Source of the DNA: PWXP01 sp040772845
GTDB lineage: Bacteria; Planctomycetota; Planctomycetia; Pirellulales; Thermoguttaceae
Length of the DNA: 64,000 nt
Assembly: GCA_040772845.1 (NCBI GenBank)
Contig: JAXGXG010000002.1
Coordinates: 124,001-188,000, forward strand
Direction of reading: 5' to 3'
Part shown: positions 25,999 through 35,276 of the stretch, piece by piece
How positions within the stretch are numbered: position 1 is the first letter of the stretch
Layout of the letters: every line of letters begins with the position of its first letter
Program-made: the position numbers and the translations under genes
The notes under the pieces: generated by a model
Databases searched by the model: none
Told to the model about the DNA's origin: nothing
The model's input: only the letters and a program-made list of their open reading frames with translations

Positions 25999-28878
25999 CT
26001 ACTCTTCGCCCGCGATCTGGGACGGCCCGTAGACTTCGACTTCATCGAGCATCAGCCAGCCGTGGCGCTGGAATTCCAGACGCACGTAGCGGCACAGGCG
26101 GGGCGGAAAATGGACCCGAAGGGTGGCTTGCGCCGCGTCGCGGCCCGTCTCCGGCGGCCGGTCGGTGGTGGACTGCTCCGACGCCCATTGCAGGCCGTCG
26201 GGCGAGGTGAACACGCTCATTGCCGTGGGGAAATGAACGCCCGCCGGCCCGCCGCCGAGGACATGGGCGGAGACTTCATCAACCGCGACCGCCGGCCCCA
26301 GGTCGATCACCACCTGCGGCTTGTCGGTCTGCCAGCCCACGGCGCGGCTGAAGCCGGACGTCGTGTACTTCCCGTCGGTCAGCTTGCCGGTCGTATCGGC
26401 ATAGGGGGCCGACGAAGCAGGGCCCGGGCGCAGATGATAGGAACGGCCCTCAGCCACGTTCTGGCCGCCCGCCAGGATCTCGATTTCGCTGAACATGGTC
26501 CACTGGTGGGCTGCCGAGCGGAGCAGCACGAAGCGAGTTGTAACCGGCGCGAAGCGAGTGTTCATCCAGCCCAATTGCAGGCGGACATGCTCGACCTGCC
26601 GATCTACGAGCAGCTTCTCCGGCGGCCGGTCGAGCGATGCGACCCAGGACCACGCGCGGCCGTCGGGCGAGACGAGCACGTCGATCCGCCGGGGAAACTC
26701 GACGGCGCCGCAGCCGCCGCCTTCACTGTGCACGCGCACGGCGTCGATCGTGCAATCCCGGCCGAGGTCCAGCGTCACTTCGACGTTCTGGCCGTACCAG
26801 CCGACCATGCGGCCGTCGCCAAAGCCACGTTCGGAGAGCAGCGTGTCGGTGAGATTCCGCCGTTCGGGGTCACCGTACTGTTCCGGGTGTATCGGCAGTG
26901 ACTCGTAAGGTTTTCCCAGGGCGAGATTGTCAGCCGGATAGATTTCGATTTCGTCCAACACCACCCTCTTGCCAGACTGCGGGGTGGCGACGAATCGCAA
27001 ATGACCAGTGAATGCCGCGCCTGCCTCCACGTCCCAGCAGTTCCCGTGACGAGTTGCGTGTCCGATGGGCTGCCAGACGGACGTTCCACCGAGCTGCGCC
27101 AACACGTCGAGTTGTCCGATGGATTCAGGCTGCGGAGTGTGCAGACGCACCAGTCCCAGATGGCGAGGTTCGCGCAGCGCCAGCTCGATCGTGGCCTGCT
27201 GATCCGCCGCCCAGACGACTGCGCGATCCGGGCTCGAGCCGCCGCCGGACTGGCAGTGCAGATCGAGCAGCCGTCCGCCCGTAGCGTCGCCGCCACTCGG
27301 CGCGGGAGAAAGCCGGCAACGCGCGTTGTCGGTCAACGAGACGGCCGGCTCGACGAGTAGTTCATCGATCAGTGTGATCTTCCCCGCCGGCTGGTGAATG
27401 CTCAGGGCCACGAACCGCGCGTCGACGGCCGCGAACTCGGCCACCATGCCGCCCGTCGTCATCTGCTCGCTGGACGATGCGTTCCACCGATAGCCGCGTC
27501 CGACGTCCTGCCAGTCGCGGCCGGTCCTCGACACGGCTACATCGAAACACCTCGGGCAAGCGGCGTTGGCGGGCAGCCCTTCGGCCGCCGTCCCTCGCGT
27601 GGCAACGCGCAACTCGACCGCCGCGATCCTCCGCGGCTCGCCCAGGTCCAACTCGATCCGGGGCGCCTCGCCCGCCAGAGCGACCAGGCGGTTGGCCGTC
27701 GCCAAGTCGCTCGCGCCGCCGCCGTCGGTCAGCTTCCGCCCGTCGTCCGGATACTCAGCCGCCGGATCGCCCTGGATACGGTACGTGCAGCCGGTAGCCA
27801 GTCGCTGACGCTGGCCTTGAAACGTCCCCTTGGCAAACTGGTACAGAGCCTCGTACAACTCGCGATCGGCCGGCAGATCGCTGTAGCACAACTTGGCAAT
27901 CGTCCTCTCGCCTTGGTAGTAAGCATGCACCGCATGACGCATGTAGCCATCAAATTCGTCGCGTCCGTGCGCCAGATAATCCCACAGGTTGTCGCGTTCC
28001 CGTCGCCCGCCGATCTCGGCCATTTCAATTTCGATACCCATCCGCCAGCGGCGGGCCAGGCGGGCCGTGTCGCTCAGTCGCTGCTGCTCCGCCCGGCGCC
28101 CGCCCCGCTCCATAAATGCGTAGTTCGGTTGCAGTACGGCAAAGTCGATCCCCAACTCTCGCGCCTTCTCGCAGCCTGGAGCGCGGTAGTAGGGGATCCA
28201 ATGCAGGCCGTAGCCTTGGCGATGAACTTCGTCGGCCGTGGCGCGGACGATCGCCTCGTCGTCCGGCCCAATGCCCTCGTTCATCCAATAGAAGCCCCAC
28301 AGGCTGAGGTGCGGAAAGCGGACCTGCCTCCAGCGGCGGAGTATTTCGCCCACGCACCACCGCACGGCCTTCTGGCGATCGGCCGGCTGCGAGAGGTCCT
28401 CGCTCCGCCCGTCGCCGTCCACGTCGCCAAAGTCCTTCTGCTCCCGGGACGGATAGGGAATCATCAGGATCACCGGCACTTTCGGCCGCGGTCCCAGCGT
28501 CTGTTCCACGGCGGCGATACACGTTTCCAGAGCAGCCAGCGCGCGGTCTTCGCGAAAGAGCAACTGGTCCAGGTAATACTCCCAATCGGCCTTGTTGCTC
28601 GGCCCGACGATGTACGTGGCGCCGCTCGGCGCGCCGCCGTAGGCCAGGAACAGGAAGCTGTCGTAGAACCAATCGCGCGGTTTCCGCGGCGCCTCGTCGC
28701 CCAAGTAGGCCACGTAGGGCAAGAAGTCGTCCTGCGACCAGGAATCCTTGGACAGATAGACGAGCATCAGATCGCGGATGCCGCCGGCCCGAGGGTCGGC
28801 CGGAGGGAAATAGTCTCCCGCAGCCGGCCCGGCGCCCAGCAGCACGAACGTGACCGACCACAGAATGCAGGCGTTCAT
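25999..28878 (-). CDS. Exported DUF4855 protein with C-terminal discoidin-like (F5/8 type C) domains
   Basis: 959 residues. A signal peptide (MNACILWSVTFVLLGAGPAAG) precedes DUF4855 (~25-330), recognisable from IRDLMLVYLSKDSWSQDDFL, FYDSFLFLAYGG, a WEYYLDQLL block and WGFYWMNEG. Three F5/8 type C-like beta domains follow: near 340-500 (KLTDGGGASDLATANRLVAL), 600-760 (LGKPYESLP; NVEVTLDLGRDCTIDAVRVH) and 770-950 (EGRSYHLRP; KLTDGKYTTSGF; PQVVIDLG). DUF4855 has a glycosidase-like barrel, and discoidin domains bind sugars, so polysaccharide handling outside the cytoplasm is likely. AAAGGA lies 9 bases before the start. The longer frame from 29004 is rejected. Confidence 0.85.
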   Translation of the reverse strand: MNACILWSVTFVLLGAGPAAGDYFPPADPRAGGIRDLMLVYLSKDSWSQDDFLPYVAYLGDEAPRKPRDWFYDSFLFLAYGGAPSGATYIVGPSNKADWEYYLDQLLFREDRALAALETCIAAVEQTLGPRPKVPVILMIPYPSREQKDFGDVDGDGRSEDLSQPADRQKAVRWCVGEILRRWRQVRFPHLSLWGFYWMNEGIGPDDEAIVRATADEVHRQGYGLHWIPYYRAPGCEKARELGIDFAVLQPNYAFMERGGRRAEQQRLSDTARLARRWRMGIEIEMAEIGGRRERDNLWDYLAHGRDEFDGYMRHAVHAYYQGERTIAKLCYSDLPADRELYEALYQFAKGTFQGQRQRLATGCTYRIQGDPAAEYPDDGRKLTDGGGASDLATANRLVALAGEAPRIELDLGEPRRIAAVELRVATRGTAAEGLPANAACPRCFDVAVSRTGRDWQDVGRGYRWNASSSEQMTTGGMVAEFAAVDARFVALSIHQPAGKITLIDELLVEPAVSLTDNARCRLSPAPSGGDATGGRLLDLHCQSGGGSSPDRAVVWAADQQATIELALREPRHLGLVRLHTPQPESIGQLDVLAQLGGTSVWQPIGHATRHGNCWDVEAGAAFTGHLRFVATPQSGKRVVLDEIEIYPADNLALGKPYESLPIHPEQYGDPERRNLTDTLLSERGFGDGRMVGWYGQNVEVTLDLGRDCTIDAVRVHSEGGGCGAVEFPRRIDVLVSPDGRAWSWVASLDRPPEKLLVDRQVEHVRLQLGWMNTRFAPVTTRFVLLRSAAHQWTMFSEIEILAGGQNVAEGRSYHLRPGPASSAPYADTTGKLTDGKYTTSGFSRAVGWQTDKPQVVIDLGPAVAVDEVSAHVLGGGPAGVHFPTAMSVFTSPDGLQWASEQSTTDRPPETGRDAAQATLRVHFPPRLCRYVRLEFQRHGWLMLDEVEVYGPSQIAGEE

Positions 28879-29629
28879 CAGACGCGTTCCTTTCCGGTGA
28901 CTCTGGCTTCGCTCGGAGACGCTCCGAGCATCGACAACATCCCATTTTAGCCAAGCTGCTCGCAATCTTCCATCCGGGTCGCGAACTCTTGGTATTGTTC
29001 GCAAGTGGATGCCGCACGGTAACCACCTGCGAACAACACCCTTATCAGGAGCACCGGAAGCCTGCGGCCATTGCCAGCGGCCATTATATGGAGCGGGAAG
29101 GCGGCGAGACGGCGTCCGTCTGCAATCACACCAGCCAGGAGGTGAGCAGAATGAAGCTCGTCGGAGATGTCCCGGCCCTTTCCCATGGCGAAGACCGCTT
29201 GACGTCTTCCTGCGGAAGAAGCATCCATACGCCGGTTCGGGCAGGCGTTTGCGATACGCCTGAGCAGAGCCGGTTCACCTCGGTCTACGAGCGGGTTCAT
29301 GCAAAGCAGGCACGACATCGGCAAGCACTGGTTCCAAGGCCTCGCCCCCAGCCGCGCCGCCTTCGGCTAACGCCTGGCCAAGGCCCCGCACCATCGCCTT
29401 CTCCCATCTCATCGCCCCCTCCGCGCGCCGGCTGCGTCCATGCGCGAGCGAATCGGGCGTTACGCTTCCGGCAGCGGCCGTCGAGAACGGTGGTTCGTCA
29501 GCATCCATTGGAGCAGGTGCTCCAGACTGGTAGAATGACAGTATGCTCTCGAAGAGCCTCCATGGGGCCATCGGAGGGCAAAAGAGCATCGCAAGCATTT
29601 GGCGGAATACGCACGGAAAGGGCAGCCCG
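28879..29629. other. Interval between DUF4855 and HzsA-like copy 2, with one doubtful ORF
   Basis: A frame at 29151-29633 (160 codons) has a good AGGAGG box 8-9 bases before its ATG, and its stop overlaps the next start as ATGA. But the product is rich in Arg/Pro, matches no family I know, and a better promoter for the downstream gene lies inside it. I treat it as probably non-coding. The rest shows nothing. Confidence 0.35.
29508..29536 (+). promoter_or_regulatory. Candidate promoter of HzsA-like copy 2
   Basis: TTGGAG (29508-29513) and TAGAAT (29531-29536) are separated by the optimal 17 bp. The expected transcript start near 29543 would leave a leader of about 87 bases before the ATG at 29630. 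Confidence 0.45.
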
Positions 29630-32179
29630 ATGAGAGTCTTGTGGATGGTGTTGGCCGCCTGCGGATTGGGCGTCAGCCTTCACGCGGCTGAATTGGCTGG
29701 CGGCGAGAGTCGGCAGGAGGCGCTCGCCGGCGTTGAGGAGGTGCTCTTCGCGGTCCGCCGTCCCTACGGAGGCACAGGCTTCTATGGAGCGTCCACCATC
29801 GCCTTCCTCGGCGAAGAGACGCAGATGGTCTATTTCGGCGAAGACCCGCACTGGTACGCGAACGTCGGCTACCACTGCGACGACGCAACACGGCTTGCCT
29901 TCTCGGGCAACGGGGACTACGCCGAAGGTCGGCTCATGAAGCTCCATCTCGCCACCGGCGAGACCACCGTCATTCTTGACGCCAAGGGCGGCGCCATCCG
30001 CGATCCGCAGGTTCATTACGACGGCAAGAAGGCGATCTTCGCCTACCTGAAGGCCGGCGAGCATCACTACCACCTCTACGAGATCCAACTCGACGGCAGC
30101 GGCCTGCGGCAGATTACCGACGGGCCCTACGACGACTACGAGCCGACCTACTTGCCTGACGGCGGCATCGCTTTCGTCTCTACGCGATGTCGCAGTTGGG
30201 TGGCCTGCTGGATGACTCAAGTGGGCACCATCTACCGCTGTGAGGCCGATGGCAGCGACATCCGCCGCCTCTCTTTCAACACGGGTCAAGACAACACCCC
30301 CTGGGTCTTGCCCGACGGCCGGATCCTCTATACCCGCTGGGAGTATGTCGATCGCAGCCACGTTGAGTTCCATCACCTCTGGGCAATGAACCCGGACGGC
30401 ACCAACCAGCTCGCTCTCTTCGGCAACATGCATCCGGGGACGGTAATGCTCGCGGCCAAGCCGATCCCTCGGAGCGAGAAGATTCTGGCGACGTTTTCCC
30501 CCGGTCATGGCATCACCGACCACCTCGGTTACGCGACGATCGTTTCTCTCAAGGCCGGGCCCGACGCCTCGGCCATGGCGCGGAGTCTGTCTGACGGGAG
30601 GGGGATGATCAAAGGTCCGTATCCGCTCTCGGAAGATGCTTTTCTTGTGGTTCGTGGAAACGAGATTCACCTGATGGACGGCGAGGGGAATACGCGGATG
30701 CTTCATGCATGGCGAGGCGAGGGCGAGGTCTATGACCCTCGCCCCATCCGTCCTCGCCGCCGCGAGCCGGTCATTGCGCCGCGCGTCGAGTGGGAGCGGT
30801 CCAAGGGAACGTTGATCCTCGCCAACGTCTACCACGGCCGTCACATGGAAGGCGTCGAGCCGGGCGACATCAAGCGGTTGCTCGTCCTGGAGGACCTGCC
30901 CAAGCCGGTCAGCTTCAGCGACGATCCGGACCTGATCTCCTGGCTGGGCACGTTCACCCTCAAACGCGTCCTGGGCACGGTGCCCGTAGAACAGGACGGA
31001 TCCGCCTGCTTCGAGGCGCCCGCCGGGCGGCCGGTCTTCTTCGTGGCGTTGGACAAGGACGACCTTTCGGTCAAGCGGATGCACAGCTTCACCAACGTGA
31101 TGCCAGGCGAGGTCACCGGCTGCGTGGGTTGCCACGAGCCGCGGACGGCCAGTTCCGATTTTGGCGCGATGAGCGATCTGGCGGCGCTCCGGCGGCGGCC
31201 GTCCGCCATCAAGCCGTTCGACGGATTCCCGGACGTTTTCGATTTCACCCGCGACATCCAGCCCATCCTGGACCGCCACTGCGTCGAGTGCCACGACCAC
31301 GGGCATCGCGAGGGGGGAGTGGTGCTGTCCGGCGACCTCGGATCGACCTGGTCGCACGGCTACTTCAGTCTCCTGGCGCACATGCAGGTGGCCGACGGCC
31401 GCAATGGCTTGGGCAACCATGCCCCGCGGACAATCGGCAGCTCGGCCAGTCCGCTATTGGCGAAGCTGCGCGGCGGCCATTATGACGTGGCGGTCTCGCC
31501 CGAGGAGTGGCGGACCGTGTGGCTATGGATCGAGAGCAGCGCGCCGTTCGCCGGCAGTTACGCCGCCTTGCGGAACGAGGCCGATCAGCAGGTTGCCGGC
31601 CGGCTGGGGTGGAGCCTTTTCAGCCGGCAGTGGCGGATCTTCAGCGGGCAGGAGGATATCCTTGAGCGACGGTGCGGCGAGTGTCACGCCCTGGACGACT
31701 GGTGGAACGAAGAGGGCCGTGCCCTGCCGTTTCGGCCTCTGTTGGCGCGCGCCGATCGGGGTGTCGGCCGGCCGGTTGCGATGCACGAGCGGGTTGTCCT
31801 GAAGAACGACCCACTCGCTCGCTACAGCAACCACATCCTATTGAACTTCAGCCGTCCGCATCTTTCCCCGCTGCTACTCGGTCCACTGGCGGCAGATGCG
31901 GGCGGGTATGGAAGCTGCGGCGAGGTCTTCGCCAATACCGACGATCCCGACTACCGCCGCCTTCTGGCAGCCATCGAACGAGGCAAGAAGAAACTCGACG
32001 CCAAGCCCCGGTACGGTACTCCAGGCTTTCGGCCCAACAAGCAGTATATTCGCGAACTGGCGAGGTTCGGCGTCCTGCCAGCCTCCTTCGATCCGGCCGA
32101 ACCAATCGATGTTTTCGCGAGCGACCAAGCCTACTGGCGGTCGCTATGGCTCCAGCAAGGCGGTCACGACGGTCATTGA
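29630..32179 (+). CDS. HzsA-like multidomain c-type cytochrome, copy 2
   Basis: 849 residues with a signal peptide (MRVLWMVLAACGLGVSLHAA). It lacks the N-terminal jelly-roll of copy 1 and opens directly with the propeller (EVLFAVRRPYGGTGFYGAST; blades include LILANVYHGRHMEGVEPGDI). The conserved GTVPVEQDGSACFEAPAG is followed by three haem motifs: CVGCH at residue 498, CVECH at 551 and CGECH at 682, one more than copy 1. Export and covalent haem attachment are expected. It overlaps the convergent DegT gene by 7 bp at the 3' end. Electron transfer is likely; the substrate is unknown. Confidence 0.85.
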   Translation: MRVLWMVLAACGLGVSLHAAELAGGESRQEALAGVEEVLFAVRRPYGGTGFYGASTIAFLGEETQMVYFGEDPHWYANVGYHCDDATRLAFSGNGDYAEGRLMKLHLATGETTVILDAKGGAIRDPQVHYDGKKAIFAYLKAGEHHYHLYEIQLDGSGLRQITDGPYDDYEPTYLPDGGIAFVSTRCRSWVACWMTQVGTIYRCEADGSDIRRLSFNTGQDNTPWVLPDGRILYTRWEYVDRSHVEFHHLWAMNPDGTNQLALFGNMHPGTVMLAAKPIPRSEKILATFSPGHGITDHLGYATIVSLKAGPDASAMARSLSDGRGMIKGPYPLSEDAFLVVRGNEIHLMDGEGNTRMLHAWRGEGEVYDPRPIRPRRREPVIAPRVEWERSKGTLILANVYHGRHMEGVEPGDIKRLLVLEDLPKPVSFSDDPDLISWLGTFTLKRVLGTVPVEQDGSACFEAPAGRPVFFVALDKDDLSVKRMHSFTNVMPGEVTGCVGCHEPRTASSDFGAMSDLAALRRRPSAIKPFDGFPDVFDFTRDIQPILDRHCVECHDHGHREGGVVLSGDLGSTWSHGYFSLLAHMQVADGRNGLGNHAPRTIGSSASPLLAKLRGGHYDVAVSPEEWRTVWLWIESSAPFAGSYAALRNEADQQVAGRLGWSLFSRQWRIFSGQEDILERRCGECHALDDWWNEEGRALPFRPLLARADRGVGRPVAMHERVVLKNDPLARYSNHILLNFSRPHLSPLLLGPLAADAGGYGSCGEVFANTDDPDYRRLLAAIERGKKKLDAKPRYGTPGFRPNKQYIRELARFGVLPASFDPAEPIDVFASDQAYWRSLWLQQGGHDGH

Positions 32180-33516
32180 TTTGCCAGCCCCGCTTCCCGC
32201 TTCATTTCGGTCACGGCGTCGATGACGGCATCGGCCATGTAGGTGAGCTGGTCCTCATTAAGTTCATAGAGCGGCAGGTGGGTGAACCTGTGCCGAAACG
32301 CTTCCTCGGCGACGCAGCAGCTTTCTTGGATCTTCTCGGTGTCGTATCCGAGTTGCCGCATGACGCTGAACTTGTACAGCGGAGCGAAGTGGGGTATTTG
32401 CGTCAGGCCGCGGGCCTGCAGTTTCTTTTTGAACGTCTGCACGTCCGCGCCGGCCTTTTTCGGGTCGACCTGGAGCAGATACAGGTGGTGGGTGCTTTTC
32501 ACTCCGTCATCGTCCATGGGCGGCGGGACGAGTCCGGCGACGTTCTTGAAACGACGGTTGAGATACTGCGCGGCCTTGCGCCGTTTTGCGATGATGGACT
32601 TCAGCCGCTTCAACTGCGACAGCAGGCACACCGCCTGCAACTCGGTAACGGAGTAATTGCCCGTGGCGAAGTATCCGGCCTTGCCTTTCAGGGCCGGAAC
32701 GTCGTACAGCCAATTCTCGATTTGCCGGCTGAGGTCGAGTCCGAGGAACCTCGCGCGGCGAAGTTCGGGCCCATACTCGCTACTATTGGATACGAGGATG
32801 CCGCCTTCTCCCAGCGAGGTGATGTTCTTCACTTCGTGAAAGCTGAACGCGCCGAAATGCCCGATGCCGCCCGTCATCTTGCCCTTGTACGTTGCGCCAA
32901 AGGAGTGCGCGGCGTCTTCAATGACGGTGATGTTATGCTTCTTCGCGAGGGCCATGATGGGGGCCATGTCCGCCGGGTAGCCGCCTATGTGAACCGGAAT
33001 GATGACTTTCGTCCGCTTCGTGATCTTCCGTTTGACGTCCTCTGGGGCCATGTTCATGGTGCGAGGATCGACGTCGGCCAGGACGACTTTCGCGCCGATG
33101 CTCAACGGGTAGGCGATGGTGGCAATGAACGTGATGGCCGGCGCAATGACTTCGTCGCCGGGCTGCAACCCGGCGAACTTATACGCGATCTCGAAACCCG
33201 CCGTGGCGTTGTTCAAAAACACTGCGTGCTTTACGCCGAGCATCTTCACCACGCGGTTCTCCAGTTCCTCGACCTTGCCGCCCAAGGTGAGCTTACCTGC
33301 CGGCTGGCTCACTTCGCCGAGCGAGGTCAGTTCATTTCGCAGGCGTTGCATGCGGGCTTTGTGCTCCGTTGTCTTGCCTGCCCGAGGTCGGACGAGGAAC
33401 TCGACCATGGCCATGATTTCGTCTTCGCGCACACTTTCGCCCACTGCGGTCCAGGGCACGCGAGAGGTTCCCGTGGCATAACGAAAATCCGACGTCCGTT
33501 TCTTCTCTTGCACCAT
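32173..33516 (-). CDS. DegT/DnrJ/EryC1/StrS-family PLP aminotransferase
   Basis: 447 residues. Sugar aminotransferase fold: FLNNATAGFEIAYKFAGLQP, GDEVIAPAITF, VIEDAAHSFGA at ~198-208 and SFHEVKNITSLGEGG with the PLP lysine at 230. The first ~75 residues (MVQEKKRTSDFRYATGTSRV onward) are longer than in the typical family, and could be a lid or oligomer arm. Such enzymes aminate keto-sugars for surface glycans. AGGAGA precedes the chosen ATG; the longest frame adds 28 residues without support. There is no sugar-nucleotide gene next to it, so the substrate cannot be told. Confidence 0.9.
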   Translation of the reverse strand: MVQEKKRTSDFRYATGTSRVPWTAVGESVREDEIMAMVEFLVRPRAGKTTEHKARMQRLRNELTSLGEVSQPAGKLTLGGKVEELENRVVKMLGVKHAVFLNNATAGFEIAYKFAGLQPGDEVIAPAITFIATIAYPLSIGAKVVLADVDPRTMNMAPEDVKRKITKRTKVIIPVHIGGYPADMAPIMALAKKHNITVIEDAAHSFGATYKGKMTGGIGHFGAFSFHEVKNITSLGEGGILVSNSSEYGPELRRARFLGLDLSRQIENWLYDVPALKGKAGYFATGNYSVTELQAVCLLSQLKRLKSIIAKRRKAAQYLNRRFKNVAGLVPPPMDDDGVKSTHHLYLLQVDPKKAGADVQTFKKKLQARGLTQIPHFAPLYKFSVMRQLGYDTEKIQESCCVAEEAFRHRFTHLPLYELNEDQLTYMADAVIDAVTEMKREAGLANQ

Positions 33517-33780
33517 GGCGTTCTCCTCTTCTATTCGCCGCTCTTCCAGGCGTTGCCGTCCGCGGTTGAGGTGGCTATTGGCAGGAATGGCAGGAAACAC
33601 GATTGTCCGACGGCTTTGAGTCTAGACCGGAGCGACTGGCAAGTCCAGGGAGGGCGCGGCGCCCGCCGAGCCCTGTCCGGATCATTCACGACCGGTACGG
33701 TGAGTCATCGGTCGCTCACTGCCCGAACGTCAGTGAGATTCGTCCGGCAAGCACCAGGTGCAGGGCAATTGAACGAAGCC
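33517..33780. other. Intergenic, upstream of the RAYT element
   Basis: 264 bp with no gene. It contains a CCGGATCATTCACGA stretch resembling the dispersed-repeat ends at 5731 and 23919. Confidence 0.4.
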
Positions 33781-34539
33781 AATTAAACGGGACAGGTCCA
33801 ATATTGACACTTCGGGCGAGTAGGAGTAAGCGATTGGCATACCTCGTACAGCTCGATATGCTCCGGGAGGGATGATATTCCACGTGTTGAACCGTGGTGT
33901 GGGAAGGATGCGACTGTTCTCGAAGGACGCAGACTTCGAGGCATTCGAACGGACGATCGAGAGGACACTAGAAACGTGCCCCATGCGCATCTGCGCGTAT
34001 TGCCTGCTCTCGAACCATTGGCATTTCGTCCTATGGCCGCAGCGAGACGGCGATTTAGGTGCGTTCATGCAGAAACTGACGATTACGCACGCGCGTCATT
34101 GGCAGGTGAACCGTCACCGTGTCGGGTATGGGCATTTGTACCAAGGCCGGTACAAGTCATTTCCGGTGCAAGACGACGAACACTTCTATCAAGTAGTGCG
34201 TTACGTCGAGCGGAACGCCTTGCGGGCCAATTTAGTCGAGTGCGCGGAAGAGTGGCGATGGTCGAGTCTCTGGCGTCGGGTCTGCGGAACGGCAGACGAT
34301 CGCCGTTGGCTTGCCAAGTGGCCATTGTCTCGCCCGCGAAACTGGGTTGGCCTGGTCAATGCGCCACAAACGGAAACAGAGTTAGAGGCAATTCGACGAA
34401 GTATCACTCGGGGCCAGTCGTACGGTCAAGACAACTGGATTCCCAAGACTGCCAAACGGCTCGGATTCGAATCGACCTTGCGGTCTAGAGGAAGGCCACG
34501 TAAGGATGCCCCCAATAATTAGACCTGTCCCGTTTAATT
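33781..34539 (+). mobile_element. REP-associated tyrosine transposase (RAYT) element with 18-bp inverted ends
   Basis: AATTAAACGGGACAGGTC at 33781-33798 is exactly complementary to 34522-34539. The two ends enclose a single Y1_Tnp gene; the right end overlaps its stop codon. A one-mismatch solo copy of the end lies at 23711. This is the arrangement expected for RAYTs and their REP sequences. Confidence 0.85.
33872..34522 (+). CDS. REP-associated tyrosine transposase (Y1_Tnp, HUH endonuclease)
   Basis: 216 residues from the first ATG. HUH motif NHWHFVLWP (His-Trp-His) near residue 48-52, GHLYQGRYKSFPV, and the catalytic-tyrosine helix RYVERNALRANLVE. These enzymes nick single-stranded DNA at REP hairpins. 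The ATG given is probably not the true start: in-frame codons upstream (33833-33871) encode IGIPRTARYAPGG, the normal RAYT N-terminus, but the place where ATG is expected (33839) reads ATA. GGAG at 33823-33826 would serve an ATT at 33833. So it either uses a rare start or has lost its start codon. Confidence 0.85.
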   Translation: MIFHVLNRGVGRMRLFSKDADFEAFERTIERTLETCPMRICAYCLLSNHWHFVLWPQRDGDLGAFMQKLTITHARHWQVNRHRVGYGHLYQGRYKSFPVQDDEHFYQVVRYVERNALRANLVECAEEWRWSSLWRRVCGTADDRRWLAKWPLSRPRNWVGLVNAPQTETELEAIRRSITRGQSYGQDNWIPKTAKRLGFESTLRSRGRPRKDAPNN

Positions 34540-35276
34540 GCCCAGGCCTAGACTTTGTCTACAGCAAGACTTGTCGTGCAACATGGGACATTGTAGCAGG
34601 TCGGTCGCGGCGAGGGTAGCTACGCAGCGGAACGAGCATGGTACGGAGAAGTCGATCGAGCACACGATTCAACAGAAGGTACTGCGAAACGTGTAGAATC
34701 GCTGCGTTTCGCTCTTGCCCGCTCGGAACGGAAAAGGGGTCAAAGCGGAAAAGGGGCCAGGAGCCTCAAAAAAAGAATAGGCAAGCGGCGGGCGTTCTGA
34801 AATACCACGTGCAACGCCCGCAATCGGCAGATCAGCATGGCCGATACCCAGGAGCAGGCGGAAGGAAAAAACTGCCAGACGGTGTTCAATCTGGCACTTC
34901 TCGAAATGATGGGGAAGATTGTCAACCACTAATGAACGCTAACCAACGCTGATGGAAGAGACAAGACGGCGAATATGGCCTATTGGCGCTGATCAGCGCC
35001 GATCAGCGGTTCCAAACTCCGGAGGGCCAATAGGGGGCAGCCCGTGACCCGCTTCCGCAGATCGACTACAATAGTAGGCTCTGTCTCAAGAGGCGTATAG
35101 GATGTCGTATCCCAGGTATTGCTGGGTGAACGGCGTCTTGATGAATCCGCCGAAGTTGTTCGCCGTTTTCTCGAATCGCGAGAAGATTCGTCGAACGGCC
35201 CTTCACAATGCCGAAGCTACTATTGCGTCATCCCTCAGTTTGAACCGCCCAAAGTCCCTTTAGCAAACACAAACCC
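34540..35276. other. Gene-poor accessory interval
   Basis: Contains GGAAAAGGGG written twice (~34730-34760), a small frame at 34837-34932 (31 codons, MADTQEQAEGKNCQTVFNLA...) of unknown worth, a run of GCTGATCAGC-like words at 34985-35010, and an RHS-repeat scrap at 35037-35074. No gene can be supported. Confidence 0.5.
35037..35074 (+). pseudogene. Tiny RHS-repeat remnant
   Basis: About 36 bp match 25047-25083 inside the RHS fragment with four or five changes; they end with the same CAGATCGACTACAATAG. It would read RDPLPQIDYNS. It marks an old RHS gene or a copied fragment. Confidence 0.6.

Noticed and set aside
27394..28950. 518-codon plus-strand frame opposite the DUF4855 gene
   Set aside because: Shadow frame; the minus-strand reading has signal peptide and conserved domains.
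29151..29633. 160-codon ORF with AGGAGG and an ATGA overlap with HzsA-like copy 2
   Set aside because: Arg/Pro-rich product without family, and the likely promoter of the next gene lies inside it; kept only as a doubtful note.
29498..31420. 640-codon open frame on the minus strand opposite HzsA-like copy 2
   Set aside because: It is antisense to a gene with clear haem motifs and has no ribosome binding site or recognisable domain; long antisense frames are common at this GC.
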